DNA of 64,000 nt, taken from the NCBI RefSeq assembly GCF_024763615.1, contig NC_077224.1, forward strand, positions 71,806,712 through 71,870,711. The letters are read 5' to 3'. The translations under genes and the position numbers were made by a program. Below are positions 13,701 to 24,109 of the stretch, one piece after another; position 1 is the first letter of the stretch, and every line of letters starts with the position of its first letter. Under the pieces are notes generated by a model, which had not been told where the DNA came from, did not search any database, and saw only the letters and a program-made list of their open reading frames with translations. The DNA comes from Phlebotomus papatasi (lineage: Eukaryota; Arthropoda; Insecta; Diptera; Psychodidae).

Positions 13701-16700
13701 GAACATTTAACGTAAAGATGACATTTCCCGCTCCTCAAATCTAAACCATATTTTCAAAAATGTTACGAAATTCACATGAAATGCACTTAAAATAAATCAA
13801 GAAAAATAAGTTTAGACATTTTATCATTGTAATTTTTTTTGTTAAATAAATGGAATTTGTGGAGAAAATTCTGATAATGCGGTGATAATAAGGAAGCACC
13901 GGAGGAAAATGGCTCTAATTCAGGCTTCACGGAAAACTTTCTTCGCATAACCTCAATTTTTACATTTTGAGTTCAACTGTCGTTCATAAGACCCTAGCGG
14001 TATTTACAGTAGAGTCCTCTGAATGCTTGGAGGGTATGAATCTTCACACATTATAAGTCCCTAACGAGTACCGAAAGCTAACGGATTTCAATTTTCACTG
14101 ATTTGCATTATGTGTAATATAATAAACTTTGTAATGTTAGACCGGTTAGACCACATAGCAAATCTAAGAAATTGAATAAATAACCCAACTGGCCGAGTTT
14201 AGAAACCGGCCGACTACAAGACACTCTACATGAAGCATTTTCAGCTAAATTCTGCTAACCCTAAAGCGACACTAGCGACGACGACCACAGTACCATTTCT
14301 ATATATTTTGTTCAAGAGCTTCTGACTGGTCAGCATATTTTTGCTGATCGACTCATCAAAAATATGCCGGAAACGCTGCTTTTTTTCAGCTAATTGTGCT
14401 CAGTAGGTCCAAAAGATATTTTCAAAAATAAAAAAATAAATGAAATTTTGTGTGAGATTAAATCGTACTTTGAATCAAATGCCCATACGTACATTCTCAG
14501 AAATGTTAGGACTGATTTACTTGGTTTTCATTTTATGCAATCATAATGGATGTAAATATTCAGAATGCAGCACTGAAATATGATTTCAATCATCCACCAA
14601 GTTAAATCCAGTTTTTCAACATAACCCCACAATTGACAATTAGATTCAACCGTTATTGTTCGAATTTGAGTGATTCCGATTTTGAGACTCTGCTGCATTC
14701 ATTTTCTTGAAGAATTCTAACCTTAATTAAATTTTCCTCAATCCAAAAGAAATCCAGTTAATAAAATTCGTAAGGTTTTAAATGAATTTAAAATAAAAAT
14801 TATACAAGGGATAGTGGGGCAGTTTCAAGCAACCCAATTTTACTTTTTTGAACTAACTTTGCAAAATAAAACTGAACTATTTTAAAGATATCTGTATCAG
14901 TTCTCGATAATGATGATTCTAAGAACATTTTCTAAAGTAATACATGCACGAAACTGCCCCACCTTCTCGACGACTCAGAATATAAGTCGAACAACTCGAT
15001 TTATTTTTACAAAAATCGTTTTATTCGCTTTTTGGATTACTTGAAAGATAATTATTTTCAAGGTTAATAGATTTTAAATCTCAAAAATCCTATATTCTGC
15101 ATATAAAATCTCAGCTTCAAATCGCTCTTTTGTAAAATTTGCCTAGGGTAAATGTTCTAATTCAAAACCATTTCCAGACGCTTTAACTTTGACAGAAGAT
15201 TCAACACATTAAGTTCATATTTTTCTGTAGAGAATTACATAAATTTGCTCCTTGACTCTTCTAGAATGTTACTGTTTAATGAAAATTCTTTAAATATAAT
15301 TTGAAAACTTCTTAAATACAAGAAAAAACGCGAGTGCAAAATGCTTCTATTGGACACAAATTAATCCAAATGGAGACAAGGGAAAGTTTCTAATTGGAGA
15401 TAAACAGTGTACGTGGAACCGCGACGAAAGGCTTCCAAAACCTTGTTGAGTTGCTCCTCAGTGCAGGATTTGTTCGTATTCCTGGTCTTTTCTCCTTTCC
15501 CATCAAAGATAATAAGAAAATCTCTCTAAAAAAATCATATTTCCGGGGTTTCCTATTGAAGCATTTGTAGACACTTCAGAAAAACCCTTTTTGTTCACGA
15601 AATAGGTAATTATTTCATTTGAAAACTTCACGTACCATTAACAATAAAGATAAGCACTTAATTTAACTAAAATTAGACAAAAATATGACATAAATGTTGA
15701 ACAAAACGAATAAACAATAGTCACTCTATTGTGTTTTTCATTTGGAAACATGGTCGATCGATGAAAAATTTGATGGTGAAAAGGTACACTTTTAATTTTT
15801 CTGAGAAATTAATAAATTAAAATTTATGAATATGAATGGATTTTCGCTTTATTTGGAGCAAAATAAATAAACTAAATAACTAAATAATGAAACTGTGTTA
15901 TAGAAAATATATAAATATAGCAATTTAGTACTGTATTTATAGTAAAAACAGTGACGTTTCCATTTGGAGTAGTGAAACATTTCCATTTGGAGCCGGTTTT
16001 GAATTAGCTTAATTTACCCTACTGCGAGTTATTCGTTTCTTATTCTGAGCGGTCGTTAGTTCTTTATTCTGAAAACAAAAAATTGCAAATAATTTTTTCG
16101 CATTGAAAAATTAATCATTTATTAAAAACAATCTTTAACAAATGAAATAAATAAATAAATTCAAATGATTTTCTTCCCTTTTGAAAAGAAATCCTTGGTT
16201 TCGAGTTCGAATTTCGATAAGCTCGAGTGCTTACAATTTTTTTTAAAGAATAATATAAACAATGAAAGCTTTTTTTTATTATGAGCTACGTTTTTTGAAA
16301 GTGCTTCTTAAATTAATTGCTAAAATACATAGAAATTTTACATTGTCAAAAATAAAATAACTGCGCTAACATTTCTCACATGGAACTGCAGTAATATTCA
16401 TTGAAAATGAAAAAAACAAATTGGAAATGTGCCAATAAGTTAATAGATTTGATCGCTACAGAGTCGCTATGTCTGACCTTCTCTAAAACATCACATTTTG
16501 GGATTAAGAAATGCAGGTGATTTCGCGGGAATTTAGAAGCTCTGCTGGAAATTGCCTAAATTTCACGTGGTAGATTGTGCCTCAATGGCTTCCTCCACGA
16601 ATGTGTCCAGTTTATCGAGGGTCTGGCCATTTGTGTGCTCCTGGACAGTTTCTTCTTCCTTGCCATTTTCGAAGAATCCATTGAGATCCACATCATTGCT

Positions 16701-19700
16701 GGACTCTTCGGTGTCGGTGTCCGTGAGGGGAATCTTTGCCTCCTGGGCACGTTCGCGCTCAAAGCACGCCTTTTCCCACTCCAGGAACTCCACGTAATAC
16801 TGATACACGGGAATCACGAGGACTGAGATGTCATCGACCGTGGCAGCGGCTTTGCTATCCGCCAGACGCCAATGCCCGGACTCATTGACCCTTCCCCGGG
16901 ATTTAGCCACAAGTTCCTGCGCTACCATCGTATATCGATGCTTCTCAGTCGGATACTTTCCCAGAGTCTGAAATACTGTCCGGGAAACTGTTTCTGAATC
17001 TGCCACATCCCATAGTCCATCTGTAGCCATTACCAGGATCCCATAGTCTCCGTCTTCATTGTCATCGCCGGGAATGGAAATGACCTTGGTGAGATCACGA
17101 TAAGTCACTTCCGGATGCGGTGACAGGAAGGGCTTAATGGGCTGATTGCTTCCTATGGCTCGCAAATCGTGATCTCCAAAGCCCCTGGTCACCCCAATTG
17201 TCCCCAGGAGCCTACTCCTCTTGCCCTCTCCCGTCACAATGGGCATCTTGAGGTCTTCCCTGGTCAGTGTCTTGTACGCCCAACCCTTCATGGTGCCCTG
17301 CCTATAGAGAATCCTCGTTCCCAGATCCTTAGTCATTGGCTTTTTGGCGTACTCCATTGCAATGTACTCGCCACCCATGAAGCTGGGATTGAGCTTAGCT
17401 GTGGACAGGAGTCTCGATCTCTCCGTGTCCGGAGTGTGATCGTGCGAAAAGGGAATGGGGAAGATGCGAAAAGTCTTATTCTCTTCCCCAGTTTCAATCT
17501 GGGCACCCTTGAGCTCATGCGGAACAATTTGGGCCTTCAGGAGATCCGTGGACACTCGCTGACAGAGAACTGCCCGCGAATCTCCTGCATTGGCCACAAA
17601 CATCTTCCCAAAGATAAATAGGGCCGCCAGAGCTGTGCATCCACCAGCATTTCGATATTTATTCCTATCCTCAGCCAAAACGGCATCCATTTCGGCAAAA
17701 GCCGACTCCAGGGCACCAATTATCAATTCATCCTTGGACACACTCCGATGGAACAGGAGACTGTGTGGCAGGACCGTTTCGGAAGTGGCTGGAAGTCGTG
17801 GCATCAGTAAATCCAATACATCAACCAATTTCTCATGGAGAATATGATGGAATTGATTGGCAGCTGCCAGAGCAGCACCATACCCAGCATGACCATCAAA
17901 GATGCCAAAATAGGTATAGGGCAGATCTGGGAATTGCTTTGAGGGATGCGAGAGGATTTGTCGCTGAAAAGCCGCCTGATCCTCATTCCATTCCGATTTA
18001 CCCGAATTCACGCATTCAGCATATCCCGTGGTCCAGGGCAGGGCGGAGATGTCTCTGGGCACAATGATGGGACGTACATTGTGATCAGCTGATGCCTTGA
18101 GCTCATCATGGGAGCTGAGCTGGAGAAAACACGGACGAGCATATGTAAATTTGTCCGGCAACCTCTGATGACCCTTCCCATGGTGATCAGGATGACCCTG
18201 AGGTGCCTGAATCATAGCCACTTCCGGACTCACCACAGTCAGGACACGATTCTTCAGTCTATTGAACATTTTCCAAGGGATTTTTTTTTGGTACAGCTGT
18301 GAATCCCCCTCTAAATCATCCCTCTTCTTGTCCTCAATACCCCAACGCGGATATCAGACACTTCCTCCACAAAAAAAACCCCACAAAATCACTTTCACAA
18401 ACTCTTACTCTTCCTCTCTCTCTGCACACTGTAATCCTTCTATCAAATAATATCCCAAGAAATCTCTGCACACAAATCTTTTTCTTTTCACTTGCAATTC
18501 ACTGAACACTGTGACAACAAAGCAAGAAAAATATTTTGACAGACCAAAAACCATCAGCGCCACCTAGTAGACAATTGCAAAACCACTCAAGTTCCACAAA
18601 GTATTAAAATTTTAAAATATATAACCTTGTAACGATTTCTGCAGACCTTCTCCGGCAGTTATCCTGGAGAACTCTGACCTGACTACCCTGACCCAGAAAA
18701 AAGTCGAAGACTACATCAAGTCTATCTCATCGGGATCCACAAGAAATGGTAGTACCATTGTCTTTCCCAATATGCTACACAGAAATATGATATCAGCTCT
18801 AAGTCAGAGTGTAAGTTTCAAGACAATAACTTTCGGAAAGCAGAAGAGATTTTCGATCATTTATTCCGATTTTTCCACAGGCAAACAGTGTTAGTGGCCG
18901 GGAAAATGTACAGAACTTCCATCCTCAACCTATTCAAGGACCCCCACCGGTTTATCTGGTTCCAGCAGGGGTTTCTGTAAGTATCTTTCGGCTTATGGGA
19001 TTGATTCTACATTTTCGCAAATAGCCTTGCTAACACATTAAGTACTTACTAAGGACTTAATTAAGTACTTAATTTAGTACAACGCCTTAATGCGGTGTAG
19101 TAGTAGAACTAGATCAGAGGTGTGCAAGAACCGTTAAAAACCGAATAAACGTCAAAATAAGTTTGTTCTGGTAGCGTTTTGACCATTGATGTACATGTTT
19201 CATTTGACGTTTATTCGGTTTCAACGGTTCTTGCACGCTTCTGAACTAGATTCTTACCAAAATGAATGAAAATGAAGCCATCCAAAATTAATAGGGGGAG
19301 CTGGGGCTACTTTGAGCTGTGGGGCTAGATTGTTATACGACTTTTTTTTTGCCTATTTCTAAATGAAGCTGATTTACAATTATATTATTTAGATCCACAA
19401 TTATTTTGTCTATCCAAATTTCACAACGTTAAAACCCAGTTTCCATTAGAAATATGCAAAAAAAAACGTATAGGGGAGACTGGGGCACATGTAAACATTT
19501 TCGATAGATGCGAATTTGAGGTGATTTTTCAAGAACACAGTGATTTTTTTAGAAAATCTTTCTTAGCTCATGTTTTACCCTTGGGTATAGGCAATTCATC
19601 GAGGGTAATGCGGATGCTGGAAAACAATTGAGTTTTCCATAAAAATAAAATTTGTTTCACTGTGCATTTTTCTCTTTTCACAAAATACCTGGGGTAGAAG

Positions 19701-22700
19701 TAAACACTTTCTGGGGAGGATGTAAACACCCTTTTTCCACCCTTGAAATTAACTTTGCACCACTTTCAAATATTTTAATTACAGTAGACTCTCTCTCAAT
19801 CGGGAATATGGGGCAAAATACCATCCGGTTTAGCGATAGAATTAAGCGTCAAAGCCTTTGTAAATTCCACAAAAAGCGCTCAATTATAAAGAATCACGAT
19901 AAAATAGGAAGAACTACAGCGAATTTGAGCGAATTAGCTTCATAATTAAACGTGAAAATTCTCAACAAAATTTGTCGCCCGATTGAAAAAGAGCCGATTG
20001 AGTGAGAGTCTACTGTACTTAAAAGATATATAACGAATGTTTATTTTTCAAAAAATCACTACACTTTTTACAAGGAACAATTAAAATAGCAAAAAAACTA
20101 AAAGCATGCAAATCAAAGACATTTTCAATGGATTTTCCCCATATTTTGATATCATGTGACTTCTTATTGAACACAGCCAACGAAAAATTTCCCACCATGA
20201 GATGCAGCTGTTAAACGAATGAAATGAAGATAAAGAAAAAAATATTTTGCCATTCATTCTACACTCGCGACATCTACAATTACGGGGAAATTGCCTGTTT
20301 ACATCTACCCCAAATGCTGTTTGCAAAAGGATGTAGGAAAGAACTGATATTACTACATTTCGATTATTTTACACGTTTTTAATTTCCAGGTGGAAATCCA
20401 AATCGTCAAAATAATCGAAATATCAACATTTTCAGAAAAATGATTTTTATTTTTAAAGTATTAGGATTTTATTAACCAATTCATCTGTGGACATACATCC
20501 CCATGGTATCTATGAATGCTTATGGGTTTTGTCCTCTGGAGCAGAGGTGTGCAAGAACCGTTGAAACCGAATAAACGTCAAAATAAGTTTGCTCTGGTAG
20601 CGTTTTGACCATTTTGACCATTGACGACGTACATGTTTCATTTGACGTTTATTCGGTTTCAACGGTTCTTGCACGCCTCTGCTCTGGTCTGGAGTCTTAA
20701 AATGGTTGAAAAAGTCACAGTGTTTACAACTACCCCTGTTTATTACTCCAGTTCCCCCTAACAATGTAACCCCGCAGCTCAAAGTAGCCCCACCTCCCAT
20801 TACATTTTAACTCTGTTTCGCAGGAGGTTATTATAATGCCAATTTAAAATTACTTTAGGCATAAACCTAAAATATTTCGCATATAATTTGAATTAATTAG
20901 ACATCGAATTGAATCGAATTGAATTAATTAGACAAGCGACACGGCGCGCAAAATTTATTCAATAAAATTTATGAAATAAAAGCTTTTAGGGGACAGGGAC
21001 AAGAGTTTAATTGATTAATTTAGTAAAATAAAGGTACTTATTATCATTAGTCATTGAAATTGATATAATGCATTTTTGAAAATTGTCGTAACTTCCAAGA
21101 TCTCCATACATTGGAAGTTACGACTTAATAAACGATGGAAGTTAGGATAAAATATTATTATGTTTCTTCTAACCTCAGCCTTTAAATAATCTTATAAAGA
21201 TTTTCTTGAGTTAGGGTAAAATCACATTGACGGTAAAATGCTCACCGTCACCGTCAGAGCCTCACCGTATTTCATTAATTTACGCATATTCATTGCAATT
21301 CTTATGCAAATTCTCAATTACCGTATTACCTTATCTTATACTCGGTGACACTAAGGTGAAAATAATATAAGAAAATTGAAGAAATAAACGCAAATGCAAT
21401 AAACGGTGAGCAAAAAAACTGTACGAAAAACTGTAGCAAAAAAAAATTAGTTTTTTTTTGCTCACCGTTTATCGCATTTTCGTTTTATTTCTTCAATTTT
21501 CTTATACTATTTTCACCTAGTGCCACCAAGTATGAGATGAGGTAATACGCTAATTGAGAATTTGCATAACAATTGTAATAAAAATGCGTAAATTAACGAA
21601 ATACGGTGAGCATTGTACTGTCAATGTGCCCTGAACCTACACTTTATTAGTGCCACTTTTATATTATTTTGACTCAAAAGTATCGCATTCGGGGCTCATT
21701 TTTAAGAAATATAAAGGTGAACTGAATATTTCGTCTCCTGAAAAGTTGTCAAAAGGAAGTTACGACAAATGATGATTTAACTGACGACATGATGAAGACA
21801 AATTGAACGATTCTGCTTACTTTATTAGCGATTTTAAATACTTCTATTGGTTTAACAAAAAAAACTCATTAAATCATAACATCAGAAAGTTTCTTTTTTG
21901 AGGTTAAGATAATTCAACATTTGAAGTTTTATGCAGTTTTGAAGCAAAAATTATTTTTGTGCTACCCCAGAATGCGAATTGCATTAGACATAACCTAAAT
22001 TATTTCTGATACGGAGAAGTATAATTTAAATTAATAAGGGTTATGAAGGCAAGTTGAACGGTTTCATTTACTTTTATAGCGATATAAAACCCCCTCTATT
22101 TACTTAAAAAAAAGAGATCTTTAAATTGAAACATCAGAAAGTTGCTTGTTTGATTTTTTGAGGTTAGAATGATATGAGTTTGATACGATTATGAAGGGGA
22201 AATAATTCTGAAATGTTCAATTTGTTTGTCTATTTATGAAAATTAACTTCAAAATCCAATTTAGGAGCTTATATTTTTTAAAATATACCCTGGTTTTTTA
22301 GGTTAGATTTAATAAAACCACATAGCAACACTTTTACAAAACGTATCAATTATACCAGAAAGATCTCTTGTATTTTTAATGATAGAACTACAAAAGGCAG
22401 ATAAGATTCTTATTAATTTTAAAACTACAAGATGTTTTCCATAAGCTCAGAAGGTCTCATATGCCACATAACCCTAAGTTTCTAAATAATATCAGTGCCT
22501 CATTAGGTTATTGGAAGCTGAAATCTCTTTAAAATTTATATTTTTCCTAATTTAAAATTTTCTAATCAAATTTTTCTCTTCCTAATTCTAGCCTCCAATT
22601 CCTCCCCCAGTAATGTACCCCTATTCTGTCCCCTATCCCCCAATGGCACCTCCCTACTTCGTACCTGAACAGCAGATAATGGTGAGAAACCAACATCTAA

Positions 22701-23014
22701 TAACCCTAACCCTAAGTCAATGACCTAACCTAACTTTTTCTTAGGATAACCTCTACCGATGGCGATCAACGAGATCTTTAAGAAGTCGCGTGTCTGAGAG
22801 ATCAAAATCCAGCAGACGCCGAAGTGAACCAAGAGAAGTAGCTAGTGATGCTGGAGTGGACAGGAAAGCCTTCCAGTACACTGGTCTCGATCGTGCCATC
22901 GCCAATAGTTTCCTGGTGCATCAGCAGAACAAGAGCAACAACTGCGATACGAGCAGAAGCGGAGGATCTCAGAGTACAGAATCAATGGCAAAGTGCTGCG
23001 ATGTCGCCATGTAA
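7702..23014 (+). CDS. Four-pass membrane protein with PPxY, proline-rich tail
   Basis: Six coding exons with GT/AG junctions and continuous frame: 7702-8352, 11630-11739, 18645-18810, 18881-18976, 22592-22681, 22745-23014, giving 460 residues. The N-terminal ~125 residues are polar and acidic. Hydrophobic spans lie at about 128-153, 161-181, 186-211 and 222-250 (the last in exon 2), a tetraspan layout. After them come a proline-rich stretch with a PPVY motif at 331-334 (the PPxY type bound by WW domains of Nedd4-family ligases), a second proline/tyrosine-rich exon, and an Arg/Ser-rich block in exon 6 before the end CCDVAM. No family is firmly recognised. The layout recalls CD20/MS4A-like or ENTREP (FAM189) proteins, and Sanpodo is another four-pass insect protein to compare. 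An alternative donor 12 bp after the first would add four residues. Introns 2 and 4 are large and full of transposons. Intron 2 also holds an antisense phosphatase gene. Confidence 0.85.
8782..9879. repeat. 1.1-kb inverted-repeat element in intron 1
   Basis: Ends are mirror images: TAGGGGAGACTGGGGCAAA at 8782 and its reverse complement TTTGCCCCAGTCTCCCCTA ending at 9879. The inner part has no transposase frame, so this is a non-autonomous DNA element, probably with TA target preference since both ends finish in TA. It carries a second, unrelated palindromic element at 9175-9391. A fragment of its right end is at 232-392. Confidence 0.82.
9175..9391. repeat. Palindromic MITE nested in the 1.1-kb element
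   Basis: A 217-bp element bounded by TAGGGGAAAGTGCTC and GAGTACTTTCCCCTA. The arms share CGAACGTTCATGCCTTCGAA and continue as imperfect complements towards a centre rich in TAATAATCGATAATAAG. It lies wholly inside 8782-9879, so it inserted later than that element. A second, worn copy is at 6655-6858. Confidence 0.82.
10911..11163. repeat. Element with arms of 15-bp GCCAAAATCCCGAAA repeats, copy 1
   Basis: The left end is a short tandem array of GCCAAAATYCCGAAA-like units. The right end is the same array in reverse orientation (CGGGNTTTTGGCTTT words). Between them is a unique core containing CAATCGTGGGAGTAGCTATG and ACACTTTTAAGAATTCGGG. The copy at 44455-44735 has the same core and the same inverted arms. 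No reading frame of interest lies inside; open frames here merely reflect the 15-bp period. Confidence 0.75.
11175..11365. repeat. Palindromic MITE (TTTTTTAGCACTTTACTGTT ends), copy 1
   Basis: About 190 bp with matching ends, AGCACTTTACTGTTCTCAAG on the left and GAGAACAGTGTGCTAAAAA on the right. The arms also share GCATTATCGACTTTTCTT with AAGAAAAGTCGATAATGCA. A second copy lies at 31034-31218. A solo end, TGAGAACAGTAAAGTGCTAA, is at about 10788-10808, on the other side of the 10911-11163 element. Confidence 0.82.
13064..13270. repeat. AGCGGTCTTCA repeat, uninterrupted copy
   Basis: Matches 59523-59692 plus 60646-60690. Shared words include AGAGGTTTAGCCTAGTTCCC, GGTCTCAAAATCCTAAATAG and TTTTTGAGAGCCTAATARGTC. 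At 13230-13233 it carries an undisturbed TTAA inside TTAGAGCAATTAAGCCAT. In the other copy the same TTAA is split by a piggyBac-like element, so this copy is the paralogous empty site. Confidence 0.85.
14811..14964. repeat. Small inverted-repeat element (GTGGGGCAGTTTC ends)
   Basis: About 150 bp with GTGGGGCAGTTTCAAGCAA at the left and GCACGAAACTGCCCCAC at the right, imperfect reverse complements. A single copy was noticed, in intron 2 of the four-pass gene. The TIR agreement is short, so the boundaries and even the element status are moderate calls. Confidence 0.55.
15144..16021. repeat. 878-bp TAGGGTAAAT inverted-repeat element, copy 1
   Basis: Bounded by TAGGGTAAATGTTCTAATTC on the left and GAATTAGCTTAATTTACCCTA on the right. 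It corresponds, in reverse orientation, to 56505-57362 along almost its whole length. It carries, in reverse, a decayed version of the short frame that in copy 2 encodes a Psq-like N-terminus, so it looks like an internally deleted pogo-class transposon. It lies in intron 2 of the four-pass gene, just downstream of the phosphatase 3' end. Confidence 0.82.
16563..18269 (-). CDS. PPM1H: PPM1H/J-type PP2C protein phosphatase, nested antisense
   Basis: Single-exon metal-dependent Ser/Thr phosphatase of 568 residues. The N-terminus matches the PPM1H/J/M branch from its first residues, including SADHNVRPI at ~60-68 and LPWTTGYAECVNSGKSEWNEDQ at 77-98. Metal and phosphate ligands are present: NEDQ (95-98), FDGHAG (124-129), AGDSRA (228-233), GVTRGFGDHD (359-368), ATDGLWD (415-421) and DDIS (479-482). 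The insert at ~280-335 with GWAYKT is the branch-specific flap region. An acidic tail of ~80 residues follows the catalytic domain. The enzyme is therefore predicted active. Human PPM1H removes LRRK2-dependent phosphates from Rab GTPases; the same role here is inferred from family membership. The gene sits wholly in intron 2 of the four-pass protein gene on the opposite strand and has its own upstream region from 18270. The intronless structure could reflect an old retrocopy or intron loss. Confidence 0.93.
   Translation of the reverse strand: MFNRLKNRVLTVVSPEVAMIQAPQGHPDHHGKGHQRLPDKFTYARPCFLQLSSHDELKASADHNVRPIIVPRDISALPWTTGYAECVNSGKSEWNEDQAAFQRQILSHPSKQFPDLPYTYFGIFDGHAGYGAALAAANQFHHILHEKLVDVLDLLMPRLPATSETVLPHSLLFHRSVSKDELIIGALESAFAEMDAVLAEDRNKYRNAGGCTALAALFIFGKMFVANAGDSRAVLCQRVSTDLLKAQIVPHELKGAQIETGEENKTFRIFPIPFSHDHTPDTERSRLLSTAKLNPSFMGGEYIAMEYAKKPMTKDLGTRILYRQGTMKGWAYKTLTREDLKMPIVTGEGKRSRLLGTIGVTRGFGDHDLRAIGSNQPIKPFLSPHPEVTYRDLTKVISIPGDDNEDGDYGILVMATDGLWDVADSETVSRTVFQTLGKYPTEKHRYTMVAQELVAKSRGRVNESGHWRLADSKAAATVDDISVLVIPVYQYYVEFLEWEKACFERERAQEAKIPLTDTDTEESSNDVDLNGFFENGKEEETVQEHTNGQTLDKLDTFVEEAIEAQSTT
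18270..18540 (-). promoter_or_regulatory. Presumed 5' UTR/promoter of the PPM1H gene
   Basis: The 270 bp upstream of the phosphatase start is pyrimidine-rich on the plus strand and lies only ~375 bp from exon 3 of the host gene (18645). It contains no coding exon of the host gene, so it must house the nested gene's leader and promoter. No specific factor site is claimed. Confidence 0.4.
19115..19243. mobile_element. hAT-type MITE, copy A, 8-bp target duplication
   Basis: A 129-bp element with ~40-bp terminal inverted repeats, CAGAGGTGTGCAAGAACCGT at the left and ACGGTTCTTGCACGCTTCTG at the right. It is flanked on both sides by AACTAGAT (19107-19114 and 19244-19251), an exact 8-bp duplication as made by hAT transposases. 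The CAGRGG terminus fits hAT ends. No coding capacity. A second copy is 1.4 kb away at 20542-20681. Confidence 0.92.
19782..20015. mobile_element. CAGTAGACTCTC MITE, copy 1 (TA target)
   Basis: A 234-bp element with ends CAGTAGACTCTCTCTCAATC and GATTGAGTGAGAGTCTACTG, flanked by TA on both sides as for mariner/pogo-class elements. The inner words GTCAAAGCCTTTGTAAATTC and CGCTCAATTATAAAGAATCA are shared with the truncated copy at 38232-38345. It is nested inside the element at 19292-20802. Confidence 0.88.
20542..20681. mobile_element. hAT-type MITE, copy B
   Basis: A 140-bp copy of the element at 19115-19243, with the same CAGAGGTGTGCAAGAACCGT terminus and a CCTCTG end. The flanks CTCTGGAG (20534-20541) and CTCTGGTC (20682-20689) agree at six of eight bases, a slightly worn target duplication. 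Its centre carries an extra TTTTGACCA repeat, explaining the 11-bp length difference from copy A. Confidence 0.9.
21213..21632. repeat. 420-bp fold-back element
   Basis: The two halves are reverse complements over about 190 bp each. Ends read AGGGTAAAATCACATTGAC and GTCAATGTGCCCT. Shared inner words include TGCTCACCG/CGGTGAGCA, TTGAAGAAATAAACGCAAAT and AAACGGTGAGCAAAAAAA. The short centre around 21425-21450 is A/T-rich. It could fold into a long hairpin if transcribed as part of intron 4 of the four-pass gene. No coding capacity. Confidence 0.85.
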
Positions 23015-24109
23015 ACCTTTTTAAGATAGCCTACAACCATCTTTAGAGAATTCTTAGCTTTGGGGTGGATTTTTGTAAATTAGTGTAAATAACCTATACT
23101 TTGTAAAAAAAAAAAATTATTTGAAGAGTCAGTGAATTACCTTGATAGTTTTTTTCTTTGTGGACTTGCTACCATAACCAGCAATAGCTTAAAAATACTC
23201 GTTTTGTAAGATATTCTACCATTGAATGTTATGACTAAGAGCAATAAATGAATTTATGCATGTTCCTAAGTCTTTTGGAAACTTGGTGAAATGTTAAAAA
23301 GGTAAATTTTATTTATTTCTATTATTTGTTAAAAATATTTTTACAATAAATAAAAGTTTTACGTACTGTTGGCTTCTACAGACAAAAAAATTGCGTTTTC
23401 AAAATTTTCAATTCGAATAGGCGTGGTTAACCTCAAAATTTTCTAACACAAAAGTGAAGTTGGAATCTTTAATGTTTTGGAATAAAAATTTCCATTAGCA
23501 ATTTCTTTATTTGATATCTTATTCTGCCTCTCATGAATTTGTGATAATGGGCGAAATTCACTTATTTGATAAAGCAGTTGTTCTATAATTTGAGGTTATG
23601 TATAATTTAACCTCGATAAAACAGTCATATCATTAAAAGAAATTTTTAAGTTTATTGTACCTTATATGCAATTTTCCCCTAGAATCGTTGCATTCCAGAA
23701 TGAAACAAATACTCCTGAAACATGTTACATATCCAGGTTATTTGATTATATATGGGGTTAGCATTTAAAACATTTTATAACCTTTTAGTTCTTTTTTGCG
23801 TTAAAACAGTGAATGGAAATAACTTTTTCTACGAAGTTAGTAAAAAGATTGATAGTTTTATTCTCGTATCAGACAGAGAACTTATTCAACTATTTAAGGT
23901 TATGTATAACTTAACCTCAAAGGAAGTATGTAATGAATTTGTGTTTCATATCGCACCAGATTGATGCTGAGATACCACTAAATAAACACAGAAATAAAAA
24001 GAAGAGTTAATCTTTTATCTGTAGAAGTCAACAGTAAAGGATCAACACGTTAGTTCTCGTTGAGCATTTCTTTTTTTTTAATAGTTAAAATACCCTATCC
24101 ACCCCCGGT
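23015..24109. other. 3' flank of the four-pass gene; no further gene seen
   Basis: This holds the 3' UTR of the preceding gene, with a possible AATAAA signal at about 23243-23248 and another near 23345. AT-rich sequence follows, with two short palindromes built from GGTTATG and TTAACCTC at 23592-23614 and 23896-23918. A 70-codon open frame at 23752-23964 has no recognisable motif and overlaps the second palindrome; it is not called. Confidence 0.5.

Larger units (their letters stand above)
19292..20802. mobile_element. 1.5-kb inverted-repeat element hosting three others (intron 4)
   Basis: Outer ends are TAGGGGGAGCTGGGGCTACT with TTTGAGCTG, and the mirror CAGCTCAAAGTAGCCCCACC at the right. 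Inside, a second pair of ends (TAGGGGAGACTGGGGCACAT at 19471 and the mirror CTCCAGTTCCCCCTA ending 20760) bounds another element. That inner element contains the TA-flanked MITE at 19782-20015 and hAT MITE copy B at 20542-20681. No transposase frame was found. The two outer pairs of ends share the TAGGGGRR-CTGGGGC type with 8782-9879 and may be one loosely related family. Confidence 0.75.

Noticed and set aside
17169..17621. Plus-strand open frame of 150 codons opposite the phosphatase
   Set aside because: Shadow of the well-conserved phosphatase coding strand; no domain of its own.
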